Below, piece after piece: positions 7,723-15,604 of a stretch of DNA of 42,083 bases (the first letter of the stretch is position 1; each line of letters begins with the position of its first letter). Location of the stretch: the NCBI GenBank assembly GCA_944387125.1, contig CALXDT010000104.1, positions 1 to 42,083 on the forward strand, given 5' to 3'. This DNA comes from an uncultured Oscillospiraceae bacterium (GTDB lineage Bacteria; Bacillota; Clostridia; Oscillospirales; Oscillospiraceae). A program made the position numbers and the translations under genes. The notes below the pieces were generated by a model, which saw nothing but the letters and a program-made list of their open reading frames with translations, was not told where the DNA came from and did not search any database.

Positions 7723-8922
7723 ATGAATGTCCTGATCACCGGCGCCGCCGGATTTGTGGGAAAAAACCTGAGCGCAGCGCTGCAATGCATCCGGAACGGC
7801 ACAGACCGCAGCCATCCGGGGCTGTCCATCGGAGAGCTGTATCTGTATGATCGGAATTCGCCCGACTCCCTGCTGGAGGAGGGCTGCCGGAAGGCGGACT
7901 TTGTATTCAACCTGGCAGGGGTAAACCGCCCCAAGGAGCAGGCTGAGTTTATGCAGGGCAATTTCGGCTTTGCCTCCACCTTGCTGGATACCCTGAAACG
8001 ATTCGGCAACACCTGCCCGGTGATGCTCGCTTCCTCCATCCAGGCCACCCTGGCAGGGCGGTATGCCCAGGGAGAATACGGCAAGAGCAAAAAGGCGGGG
8101 GAGGAGCTGTTCTTTTCCTACGCCCGGGAGACCGGCGCCAGGGTGCTGGTGTACCGGTTCCCCAATCTCTTTGGCAAGTGGTGCCGTCCCAACTACAATT
8201 CCGCCGTGGCCACCTTCTGCCACAACATTGCCCGGGATCTGCCCATTACCGTCAACGACCCCGGGACGGAGCTGGAGCTGGTGTATATTGACGACCTGGT
8301 GGAGGAAATGCTCCTGGCCCTGGAAGGAAAGGAGCACCGCTGCACCTTTGACGCTTTGGATGCGGTGCTCACAGAGGACGGCCCCTACTGCGCCGTGCCA
8401 GTGACCCACAAGGCCACCCTGGGGCGGATTGTGGCGCTGCTGGAGACCTTCCACAGGCAGCCGCAGACGCTGATGATGCCGGAAATCCCTGCCGGCAGCT
8501 TTGAAAAGAAACTCTATTCGGCCTATCTTTCCTATCTGCCCCGGGAGAAGGCGGCCTTCCCCCTGAATATGCATGGGGATCACCGGGGCAGCTTTACGGA
8601 GCTGCTGCGGACGGAAAACTGCGGCCAGTTCAGCGTGAATATCTCCCGCCCCGGCGTGACCAAGGGGCAGCACTGGCACCACAGCAAGTGGGAATTCTTT
8701 ATTGTGGTTTCCGGACACGGGCTGATTCAGCAGCGGAAAATCGGCACCGATGAGGTGCTGGATTTCGAGGTTTCCGGAGAACAGATCCAGGCGGTGCACA
8801 TGCTGCCGGGATACACCCACAATATCATCAACCTGTCCGACACCCGGGATCTGGTGACGGTAATGTGGGCCAACGAGTGCTTTGACCCTGAGAAACCGGA
8901 TACATTTTTTGAGGTGGTATGA
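7723..8922 (+). CDS. capF: Bifunctional epimerase/reductase CapF (FnlB, WbjC)
   Basis: CapF carries out the second step to UDP-L-FucNAc, C3 epimerisation followed by NADPH-dependent reduction of the 4-keto group. The 399-residue protein has the two expected domains. An N-terminal SDR domain begins MNVLITGAAGFVGKNL and contains LASSIQATLAG, EYGKSKKAGEEL and YRFPNLFGKWCRPNYN. A C-terminal cupin contains ITKG-like VTKGQHWHHSKWEFF, whose H317, H319 and E324 fit the zinc ligands of the family. The end, TVMWANECFDPEKPDTFF, is also typical. It is about 30 residues longer than S. aureus CapF; the extra length lies in the SDR part. AAGGGAG sits 9 bases before the ATG. Its stop overlaps the start of capG as ATGA. 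Confidence 0.95.
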   Translation: MNVLITGAAGFVGKNLSAALQCIRNGTDRSHPGLSIGELYLYDRNSPDSLLEEGCRKADFVFNLAGVNRPKEQAEFMQGNFGFASTLLDTLKRFGNTCPVMLASSIQATLAGRYAQGEYGKSKKAGEELFFSYARETGARVLVYRFPNLFGKWCRPNYNSAVATFCHNIARDLPITVNDPGTELELVYIDDLVEEMLLALEGKEHRCTFDALDAVLTEDGPYCAVPVTHKATLGRIVALLETFHRQPQTLMMPEIPAGSFEKKLYSAYLSYLPREKAAFPLNMHGDHRGSFTELLRTENCGQFSVNISRPGVTKGQHWHHSKWEFFIVVSGHGLIQQRKIGTDEVLDFEVSGEQIQAVHMLPGYTHNIINLSDTRDLVTVMWANECFDPEKPDTFFEVV

Positions 8923-10109
8923 CCGTGGATATGAAATTGGACTATTCGGACATTTCTTTCCGGAACGACGGGCGGCTGAAGCTGCTGATTGTGGTGGGGA
9001 CCCGTCCGGAGATCATCCGCCTGGCGGCGGTGATCCGGAAGTGCCGGAAGTATTTTGACTGCATCCTCGCCCATACCGGGCAGAATTATGACTACACCTT
9101 AAACGGCATTTTCTTCCGGGATCTGCAGCTGGATGACCCGGATGTGTATATGAACGCGGTGGGCGACGATCTGGGCGCCACTGTGGGCAACATCATCAAC
9201 TGCTCCTACAAGCTGATGACCGCCATCCAGCCCCAGGCGATGCTGGTGCTGGGCGATACCCACTCCTGCCTCAGCGCCATTGCCGCCAAGCGGCTGCATA
9301 TTCCCATCTTCCACATGGAGGCGGGCAACCGGTGCAAGGACGAGTGCCTGCCGGAGGAGACCAACCGGCGGATCGTGGATATCATCTCCGACGTGAACCT
9401 GGCCTACTCCGAGCACGCCCGGAAGTATCTGCATGAATGCGGACTGCCCAAGGAGCGCACCTATGTCACCGGCTCACCGATGGCAGAGGTGCTGCACCAG
9501 AACCTGCCGCAGATTATGGCTTCCCAGATTCACAGCCGTCTCGGGCTGGAAAAGGGGCGCTACATTCTGCTGTCCGCCCACCGGGAGGAGAACATCGACA
9601 CCCGGAAGAATTTCCTGTCGCTGTTTACCGCTATCAACGCCATGGCGGAAAACTACGATATGCCCATTCTCTACTCCTGCCACCCCCGTTCCCGGAAGCG
9701 GCTGGAGGAAAGCGGCTTCCGGCTGGATCACCGGGTGATCCGGCACGAGCCTTTGGGCTTCCACGACTACAACTGCCTGCAGATGCATGCCTTTGCGGTG
9801 GTGTCCGATTCCGGCACCCTGCCGGAGGAGTCCAGCTTCTTTTCCAGCGTGGGACATCCCTTCCCGGCGGTGTGCATCCGCACCTCCACCGAGCGGCCGG
9901 AGGCGCTGGACAAGGGGTGCTTTATTCTGGCGGGCATCGACGAAGGCCACCTGCTTCAGGCGGTGGATACGGCGGTGCGAATGAATCAGGAGGGGGATCT
10001 GGGAATCCCGGTGCCGGATTATGTAGAGGAAAATGTGTCCACCAAGGTGGTGAAGATCATCCAGTCCTACACAGGCGTGGTGGACAAGATGGTCTGGCGG
10101 AAATATTGA
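8919..10109 (+). CDS. capG: UDP-N-acetyl-L-talosamine 2-epimerase CapG (FnlC, WbjD)
   Basis: CapG performs the last step, C2 epimerisation giving UDP-L-FucNAc. It is a GT-B-fold, non-hydrolysing UDP-GlcNAc 2-epimerase relative of 396 residues. Recognisable stretches are VVGTRPEIIRLAAVI, LAHTGQNYDYTLNGIFF, LGDTHSCLSAIAAKR, FHMEAGNRC, SAHREENIDTRKNF, SDSGTLPEESSFF and the C-terminal VSTKVVKIIQSY. These identify the CapG/FnlC branch rather than MnaA, which makes UDP-ManNAc. The start is uncertain: ATG 8919 overlaps the capF stop, GTG 8925 lies a better distance from GAGGTGG (8911-8917), and ATG 8931 is a third in-frame option. The choice changes only the first few residues. Confidence 0.95.
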   Translation: MTVDMKLDYSDISFRNDGRLKLLIVVGTRPEIIRLAAVIRKCRKYFDCILAHTGQNYDYTLNGIFFRDLQLDDPDVYMNAVGDDLGATVGNIINCSYKLMTAIQPQAMLVLGDTHSCLSAIAAKRLHIPIFHMEAGNRCKDECLPEETNRRIVDIISDVNLAYSEHARKYLHECGLPKERTYVTGSPMAEVLHQNLPQIMASQIHSRLGLEKGRYILLSAHREENIDTRKNFLSLFTAINAMAENYDMPILYSCHPRSRKRLEESGFRLDHRVIRHEPLGFHDYNCLQMHAFAVVSDSGTLPEESSFFSSVGHPFPAVCIRTSTERPEALDKGCFILAGIDEGHLLQAVDTAVRMNQEGDLGIPVPDYVEENVSTKVVKIIQSYTGVVDKMVWRKY

Positions 10110-10126
10110 TCTATGGAGGCGAGGAC

Positions 10127-11239
10127 ATGAAGTATCTGTTTATCAATTCTGTAGCCGGTTTTGGCAGCACCGGACGGATCGCTGCGGAAACCTGCCGGGA
10201 ATTGATAGCCCAGGGACATTCGTGTGTCCTCGCCTTCGGCCGTAAGGAGGCGCTGTGCCCGGATGTGCCCACGGTGCGTATTGGGAGCGCCGGAGATCAG
10301 CTTTGCCATGTGCTGAACAACCGGCTGCTGGACGGCATGGGCTTTGGCTCCCGGCAGGCCACCCGGCGGTTTCTCAGCTGGGTTCGGGAATATGATCCGG
10401 ATGTGATCTGGCTGCACAACGTCCACGGCTATTACATTCATATCGGGGAGCTGTTTGGCTATCTGCGCACCTGCGGAAAGAAGATCCTCTGGACCCTTCA
10501 TGACTGCTGGAGCTTCACCGGTCACTGCGCCTACTTTGACGATGTGGGCTGTGACAAGTGGAAGACCCTGTGCCGGAATTGTCCCCAGAAAAGCAGCTAT
10601 CCCCAAACCTGGCTGCTGGATGGCAGCAGCCGGAACTATCAGAAGAAAAAAGCTCTGTTTACCGGGATCCCGGATCTGCGGCTGATTGTCCCCTCCCACT
10701 GGCTGGAAAAGCGGGTGAAGGAGAGCTTTCTGGGGCAGTATCCTGTGGAAGTGGTGTACAACAGGGTGAACCGGGAGATTTTCAAGCCCACGCCCGGGGA
10801 CTTCCGGGAAAAGCACGGCCTGGAAGGGAAGAAGATTCTGCTGGGAGTTGCCAGCGTTTGGGACGCCCGGAAGGGACTGGCGGACTTCTGCCGTCTGGCG
10901 GAGCTGCTGGATCCTTCCTTCCGGATCGTTCTCATCGGTCTGAGCCAAAAGCAGATCCAATCCCTCCCCGGGGGAATTCTGGGTCTGTCCCGGACGGACT
11001 CTGTCGCCGATTTGGCGCAGGCCTATACGGCGGCGGATGTGTTCGTCAATCCCAGTACCGAGGAAACCTTCGGCCTGACCACCCTGGAAGCCCGGTGCTG
11101 CGGCACCCCGGCCGTGGTTTACCGGGGAACTGCCTGCCAGGAGATCGTGGAGCGGTTCGGCGGCATCGCGGTGGATCGGGGGGCGGAGCATCTTTACCGG
11201 GGAATCCTGGAGCTGCTGAAGGAGGATGACCATGACTGA
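10127..11239 (+). CDS. GT4 glycosyltransferase
   Basis: A 370-residue GT-B retaining glycosyltransferase, likely adding a sugar to the growing lipid-linked repeat unit at the cytoplasmic face. The N-terminal domain starts MKYLFINSVAGFGSTGRIAAE, resembling WcaC-like enzymes with a glycine-rich acceptor loop. LHDCWSFTGHCAYFDDVGCDKW, with four nearby cysteines further on (CDKWKTLCRNC), is characteristic of that subgroup. The donor domain includes LLGVASVWDARKGL and the E-x7-E region NPSTEETFGLTTLEARCCGTP. An open frame runs far upstream inside capG, but ATG 10127 is the start because GGAGG lies 7 bases before it. Sugar specificity is unknown. It overlaps the next gene by 8 bases. As the first enzyme after the FucNAc module it could add the third residue. 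Confidence 0.88.
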   Translation: MKYLFINSVAGFGSTGRIAAETCRELIAQGHSCVLAFGRKEALCPDVPTVRIGSAGDQLCHVLNNRLLDGMGFGSRQATRRFLSWVREYDPDVIWLHNVHGYYIHIGELFGYLRTCGKKILWTLHDCWSFTGHCAYFDDVGCDKWKTLCRNCPQKSSYPQTWLLDGSSRNYQKKKALFTGIPDLRLIVPSHWLEKRVKESFLGQYPVEVVYNRVNREIFKPTPGDFREKHGLEGKKILLGVASVWDARKGLADFCRLAELLDPSFRIVLIGLSQKQIQSLPGGILGLSRTDSVADLAQAYTAADVFVNPSTEETFGLTTLEARCCGTPAVVYRGTACQEIVERFGGIAVDRGAEHLYRGILELLKEDDHD

Positions 11240-12482
11240 CTACCGATTCCCGGAACGCAAGGCAGGAAAGGCGGCGTTTGTCCTGTACCTGGCGGCCATG
11301 CTGTTTCTGGCCAGGGATACCCTGACCACATCCTCCATTCTGGGCTTTTATCCGGCGCAGATCACCATGCTGGCTCTGATGGCGCTGGGGGCAGGCGTTT
11401 TCCTGTTCCGGAACCGAAAGCAATGGCGCGGGATCCTCACAAACTGCCGTGTGACGGTGCTGCTGATCTGGTCTGCGGCGCTGCTTTTTCCCATGGTGGT
11501 GAAGCGGGACTGGCAACTGATGTATTTCAGTATTTTGGCGGGGATCTTCTTTGCCGTATTTTTGACGTATTTTTTGACCACGGAGGAGGTGGCAAAGGGA
11601 TATGTGCTGGTGCTGACCGGTCTGGGCGCCTATTCCATTCTGGCCACCTACTTCCTGCGGCTGCTGCCGGACAACGGACTGCTGGCGGTGCCGGTGTTTG
11701 AGAATTCCTCCGGGGTGGAGTTTTATAATTTCGGACTGGCCTATGTGTCGGTGGATTATGTGAAGAACCGGAACTTCGGCATCTTCCGGGAGCCGGGGGT
11801 CTACCAATACTTCCTGCTGATGGGCTTGTATCTGACCCATTACCGCATTCGGTGGGAAACGCCCCGGCAGATGTGGCTGACGACGCTGATTTTGGCGGCC
11901 GCCATGGTTACAACCCTGGCCACCGGCGGCATGGTAGAGCTGGCGCTGCTGGCGCTGGTGGTATTCCTTGACAAAAAGCTCTATCGCAGCAGAGCTGTGC
12001 GGCTGTTGGTTTTGGCGGCGCCCGCGGCGGCGGGGGTTGTGATCTGGATCAGCGTCCAGCGGAAGAACACCCTGTACTGGGAGCTTTATGATATGCTCAT
12101 CGGGAAATTCGTCTATGGGGCGGACTCCGTGTCCGAACGGACGGAAGCGGTGTTTGTGAGCCTGAAACTGTTTTTGGACAGTCCGCTTTTCGGGCAGACC
12201 ATTGGGGATACCCTCCATGCGGTGGCCAACAACACCGTATCCACCCTGATCCTGTTTGCGATTTTCGGCGTGGCGGGGGGCGCTTTGCATCTGGTTTCCT
12301 GGGTCGCTCTGGTCTGGAACCGGCAGGAAAAGCTGTGGGTGAACCTGGCGCTGCTGGGAATCCTGTTTGTGTCCTTCAATACCCAGAATCTCACTGCGGA
12401 TGTATTTTTCTGGCTGTTCCCCGTAATGGCGCTGACAGAGCGGGCCGTGCCAGTATTGGAGCAAAAGAAAGGCAGAGGATAA
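11232..12482 (+). CDS. Wzy-like polysaccharide polymerase (O-antigen polymerase/ligase superfamily)
   Basis: A 416-residue, strongly hydrophobic protein with roughly ten to twelve membrane segments. It has a longer hydrophilic stretch near residues 155-200 that includes YVKNRNFGIFREPGVYQYF; the FREPGV-type motif recurs in the Wzy/WaaL superfamily. Such proteins polymerise flipped repeat units on the outer face of the membrane. It is the only polymerase candidate in an operon that also holds a flippase and an initiating PGT. ATG 11232 is preferred over ATG 11226 because the GGAGG site at 11221-11225 abuts the first and is 6 bases from the second. Wzy proteins diverge strongly, so the call rests on topology, motif and context. 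Confidence 0.8.
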   Translation: MTDYRFPERKAGKAAFVLYLAAMLFLARDTLTTSSILGFYPAQITMLALMALGAGVFLFRNRKQWRGILTNCRVTVLLIWSAALLFPMVVKRDWQLMYFSILAGIFFAVFLTYFLTTEEVAKGYVLVLTGLGAYSILATYFLRLLPDNGLLAVPVFENSSGVEFYNFGLAYVSVDYVKNRNFGIFREPGVYQYFLLMGLYLTHYRIRWETPRQMWLTTLILAAAMVTTLATGGMVELALLALVVFLDKKLYRSRAVRLLVLAAPAAAGVVIWISVQRKNTLYWELYDMLIGKFVYGADSVSERTEAVFVSLKLFLDSPLFGQTIGDTLHAVANNTVSTLILFAIFGVAGGALHLVSWVALVWNRQEKLWVNLALLGILFVSFNTQNLTADVFFWLFPVMALTERAVPVLEQKKGRG

Positions 12483-12483
12483 T

Positions 12484-13299
12484 ATGGAACGAGAACTGCT
12501 GCGTAAGGTACAGCTGACCCAGCTGGAAATCGCCAAGGAGCTGAAGCGGGTCTGTGAGGAAAACGATATCCGGTATTTTCTCAACTGGGGCTCCCTTCTG
12601 GGGGCGGTGCGCCACCAGGGCTTCATCCCCTGGGACGATGACATGGACTTCGGCATGCTCCGGGAGGACTATGAGAAGTTTCGCCGGATCGCCCCGGAAA
12701 AGCTGGGCAGCGATTTCTGTTTTCAGGATTGGAGCAATGAGGAAAACTACGCTCTGCCCTTCGGAAAGCTGAGAAAGCGGAACACGGTTTTTGTGGAGGC
12801 CAAATGCGCCCGCTTTCCGGAAAACGGAATCTATATCGACATCTTCCCCCTGGACTACGCGCCGGAGGGAAAGGAGGAACAGGATCGGCTCACCAGGAGA
12901 CTGCTGCACCTGTTCCGGGTGAAGCTGATGAAATCCGGCTACACCCCCTGGATGAATGAAGACAAGGTGGTTTGGAAAAAGCGGATCGGCTACCTGTTCT
13001 ACCAGTTTTTGGCGCTGTTTACCACCCAAAAGGCATTGGTGGAGCAGTATGAAGCGCTGTCCGCCGCGGTGCCCCCGGGGGACACGGTGTACGAGCAGTT
13101 TGCCCGACCCACAACCTTCTATTTGAAGGAGGCGTGGTGCCGGGAGCTGGCGGAATATCCCTTTGAGGATACCACCTTTGCCGGCCCCAAGGCATATGAT
13201 CCGGTGCTGACCGCCATGTACGGCGACTACATGCAGCTGCCCCCGGAGGATCAGCGGGAAAACCGCCATCAGATCATGGAGCTGGATCTGGGGGAATAA
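12484..13299 (+). CDS. LicD-family phosphotransferase
   Basis: This 271-residue cytoplasmic protein carries the LicD signature near its N-terminus: NWGSLLGAVRHQGFIPWDDDMDFG, with the metal-binding aspartates at about residues 50-54. LicD proteins belong to the nucleotidyltransferase fold. The characterised ones move phosphocholine from CDP-choline to teichoic acids or LPS sugars, and relatives such as fukutin transfer other phospho-alditols. No licA, licB or licC homologue is in this window, so phosphocholine is not established; another CDP-linked phospho-substituent is possible. The ATG follows AGAGGA by 4 bases and begins one base after the polymerase stop codon. The position inside the Wzx/Wzy operon suggests it decorates the repeat unit before export. 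Confidence 0.88.
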   Translation: MERELLRKVQLTQLEIAKELKRVCEENDIRYFLNWGSLLGAVRHQGFIPWDDDMDFGMLREDYEKFRRIAPEKLGSDFCFQDWSNEENYALPFGKLRKRNTVFVEAKCARFPENGIYIDIFPLDYAPEGKEEQDRLTRRLLHLFRVKLMKSGYTPWMNEDKVVWKKRIGYLFYQFLALFTTQKALVEQYEALSAAVPPGDTVYEQFARPTTFYLKEAWCRELAEYPFEDTTFAGPKAYDPVLTAMYGDYMQLPPEDQRENRHQIMELDLGE

Positions 13300-13326
13300 A
13301 GGAACATGGGAAGGGGAGCGCTGCCT

Positions 13327-14427
13327 ATGAAACGGGTACTGTTTTTAACCAATTATCCCTCGCCCTACCGGGTTCGTTTTTTTGACGAGCTGGGAAAGAC
13401 CATGGATGTGACGGTGCTGTTTTCCATCCGCCGGGAAAAAATGGTTCACCGGAACCCCGGATGGTTTATTTCCGGGGAGGGGCGGTTCCGCGCGGTACAG
13501 CTGGAAGACCGGATCGCCTTTGGAAAAGCGGAGGTGTACCGGGATGTGCTGCAATGGCTGAAAAAGGACTATGATGCCATTGTGGTCTGCGGCTATGCCC
13601 AGCCTACGGCCATGCTGGCCATGGCCTGGCTGCGCCGGCACCGGATCCCCTTTTATATGGAGGTGGACGGCGGTTTGGTTCGCCGGGAGGGAACGGCCAA
13701 GTTTCTGCTGAAAAAGGCTCTGGTGAGAATGCCCACCTGGTGGCTCAGCACCGGAAAAGCGACCACCGCTTACCTGACCCACTACGGGGCGGAAGAAAGC
13801 CGGACATTTTTCTACCCCTTTTCTTCTTTGACAGAGGAGGAAATTGCCGCCGCTCCGGCTTCTCCGGAGGAAAAATCGGCGCTGCGCCGGGAGCTGAACC
13901 TTCCCCAGAAGCCCATGGCTCTGGCCATCGGGCAGTTCATTCCCAGAAAGGGCTTTGATATTTTGCTGCAGGCCGCTGCTGTCCTGGGGGAGGATGTGAG
14001 CGTCTGCATTGTGGGCGGAGAGCCTGCCCAGGAATACCTGGAGCTGCGGAAAAATCTGGGAGCCGGGCAGGTACAGTTTCTGGGATTCCAGAAAAAAGAA
14101 ACCCTGGCCATGTTTTACCGGGCGGCAGATCTGTTTGTGCTGCCCACCCGGGAGGATATTTGGGGACTGGTGATCAATGAGGCCATGGCCTTCGGCCTGC
14201 CGGTGATCACCACAGACAGATGTGTGGCGGGACTGGAGCTGGTGGAGGATGGGGTCAACGGCTACCTGATTCCCACAGAGGATCCCAAGGCCCTGGAGGA
14301 TCGGATCCGCCGGGTGCTGGAAAGCGACCTTCTTCAGATGGGGCAGGCCTCTCTGGATAAGATCCGACCCTACACCATTGAAAACATGGCCAAAGTCCAC
14401 AGGGAAATTTTTGAAAATGGGAGATAA
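13327..14427 (+). CDS. GT4 glycosyltransferase
   Basis: A 366-residue GT-B enzyme beginning MKRVLFLTNYPSPYRVRFFDELG, a form common in capsule GT4 proteins. The C-terminal domain has ALAIGQFIPRKGFDILLQAA (donor phosphate contact). Further on, the stretch LPTREDIWGLVINEAMAFGLPVI contains the E-x7-E catalytic region. The ATG at 13306 would add seven residues, but the better placed site is AAGGGGAG (13311-13318), 8 bases before ATG 13327. It is separated from the licD-family gene by 27 bases and from the next GT4 gene by 3. Donor and acceptor are unknown. Confidence 0.88.
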   Translation: MKRVLFLTNYPSPYRVRFFDELGKTMDVTVLFSIRREKMVHRNPGWFISGEGRFRAVQLEDRIAFGKAEVYRDVLQWLKKDYDAIVVCGYAQPTAMLAMAWLRRHRIPFYMEVDGGLVRREGTAKFLLKKALVRMPTWWLSTGKATTAYLTHYGAEESRTFFYPFSSLTEEEIAAAPASPEEKSALRRELNLPQKPMALAIGQFIPRKGFDILLQAAAVLGEDVSVCIVGGEPAQEYLELRKNLGAGQVQFLGFQKKETLAMFYRAADLFVLPTREDIWGLVINEAMAFGLPVITTDRCVAGLELVEDGVNGYLIPTEDPKALEDRIRRVLESDLLQMGQASLDKIRPYTIENMAKVHREIFENGR

Positions 14428-14430
14428 GCC

Positions 14431-15600
14431 ATGCACATTCTCTATGCGGTGACTACCTGCTCCGACCCGGTTTACCGGGAGCTGTTTTCGCAAACGGCGG
14501 TAAAACCGGCCTTTCAGTCGCAAAAATACCATCGGCTGCTGATCGAAGGACTGGCCGCCCATACCCGGGTGGACGTGATCGCCAACCCCCCGGTGAATTC
14601 CCGGGTGCTGAACAAGGCGTTTGTGTTTTTAAAGCCTGAGATCCAGGGAGGCGCCAGATACCGGTATTTTCCGGCTATCCGCAATCCCCTGGTGAAAGCC
14701 CTTTGGGTAGGCGCGGGCACGTTTTTCCGGACCCTGATGCTGGCGGACAAGGATTCTGCGGTGATTGTGGACGTGCTGAACCGGGTCACTGCCCTGGCGG
14801 GGATGCTGGCTGCCCGGCTCCGGGGGCGTCCCTGCGTGGGGATTGTGACGGATCTGCCGGATATGCTCAGCGGAAGCGCCTTTTCCCGGAAAATGGCCAA
14901 TTTTGTCATCCGCCGCTGCACGGCGTATGTCTTCCTGACCGAGGCCATGAACCAAAAGCTGAATCCCGGAGGGAAGCCGTATGTGATTCTGGAAGGCCAT
15001 GCGGACATTGCCATGGGGGGGAAAACCCCCTCTCTGGCGCGGAAGCAGCACCCCCGGGTGTGCCTGTATGCCGGGGGCGTCAGCAAGCGCTACGGCCTGG
15101 ATCTGCTGGTGGAAGGCTTCCGCCGGGCCGGGCTGGAAAATGCCCAGCTGCGGATCTACGGCCCCGGGGATTATGTGGAGGAGCTGCAGGCCATTGCCCG
15201 GCAGGATCCTTCCGTGGTTTACGGCGGGATGCTCATGAGCTGGGAAGTGGTGGAGCAGGAGATGCAGGCCACCCTGCTGGTGAATCCCCGACCTACCAAT
15301 GAAACGTTTGTAAAATACTCCTTCCCCTCCAAAACCATGGAGTACATGGCATCCGGCACCCCGGTGCTGACCACCGTGCTGCCGGGAATGCCCGAGGAAT
15401 ATTACCCGTATGTCTATCTGATCCGGGAGGAGACCCCCCAGGGAATCGCCGGGATGCTGAAAGAAGTGCTGGCGCAGCCGGAGGAAGTGCTGTTCCAGAA
15501 GGGAAGCTGCGCCCGGAAGTTTATTCTGGAGCAGAAGAACAACGTGCTTCAGGCCCGCAAGATCGTTGAAATGCTGTTGACCATGTTGGAAAGGAAGTGA
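14431..15600 (+). CDS. GT4 glycosyltransferase
   Basis: A 389-residue protein of the GT4 type. Evidence is the Rossmann-like C-terminal half with CLYAGGVSKRYGLDLLVEGFRRAG, RIYGPGDYVEELQAIA and NPRPTNETFVKYSFPSKTMEYMASGTPVL, the last being the donor-binding segment. The N-terminal half (MHILYAVTTCSDPVYRELF) is less conserved and would bind the acceptor. Only a weak GGGAGA lies before the ATG, so expression may depend on coupling to the preceding gene, which ends 3 bases upstream. Sugar specificity cannot be read. Confidence 0.85.
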   Translation: MHILYAVTTCSDPVYRELFSQTAVKPAFQSQKYHRLLIEGLAAHTRVDVIANPPVNSRVLNKAFVFLKPEIQGGARYRYFPAIRNPLVKALWVGAGTFFRTLMLADKDSAVIVDVLNRVTALAGMLAARLRGRPCVGIVTDLPDMLSGSAFSRKMANFVIRRCTAYVFLTEAMNQKLNPGGKPYVILEGHADIAMGGKTPSLARKQHPRVCLYAGGVSKRYGLDLLVEGFRRAGLENAQLRIYGPGDYVEELQAIARQDPSVVYGGMLMSWEVVEQEMQATLLVNPRPTNETFVKYSFPSKTMEYMASGTPVLTTVLPGMPEEYYPYVYLIREETPQGIAGMLKEVLAQPEEVLFQKGSCARKFILEQKNNVLQARKIVEMLLTMLERK

Positions 15601-15604
15601 GCCT

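Noticed and set aside
8919..10109. Reading the CapG homologue as MnaA (UDP-GlcNAc to UDP-ManNAc epimerase)
   Set aside because: The end VSTKVVKIIQSY, the LGDTHSCLSA and FHMEAGNRC stretches, and the position after capE-capF fit the CapG/FnlC branch better.
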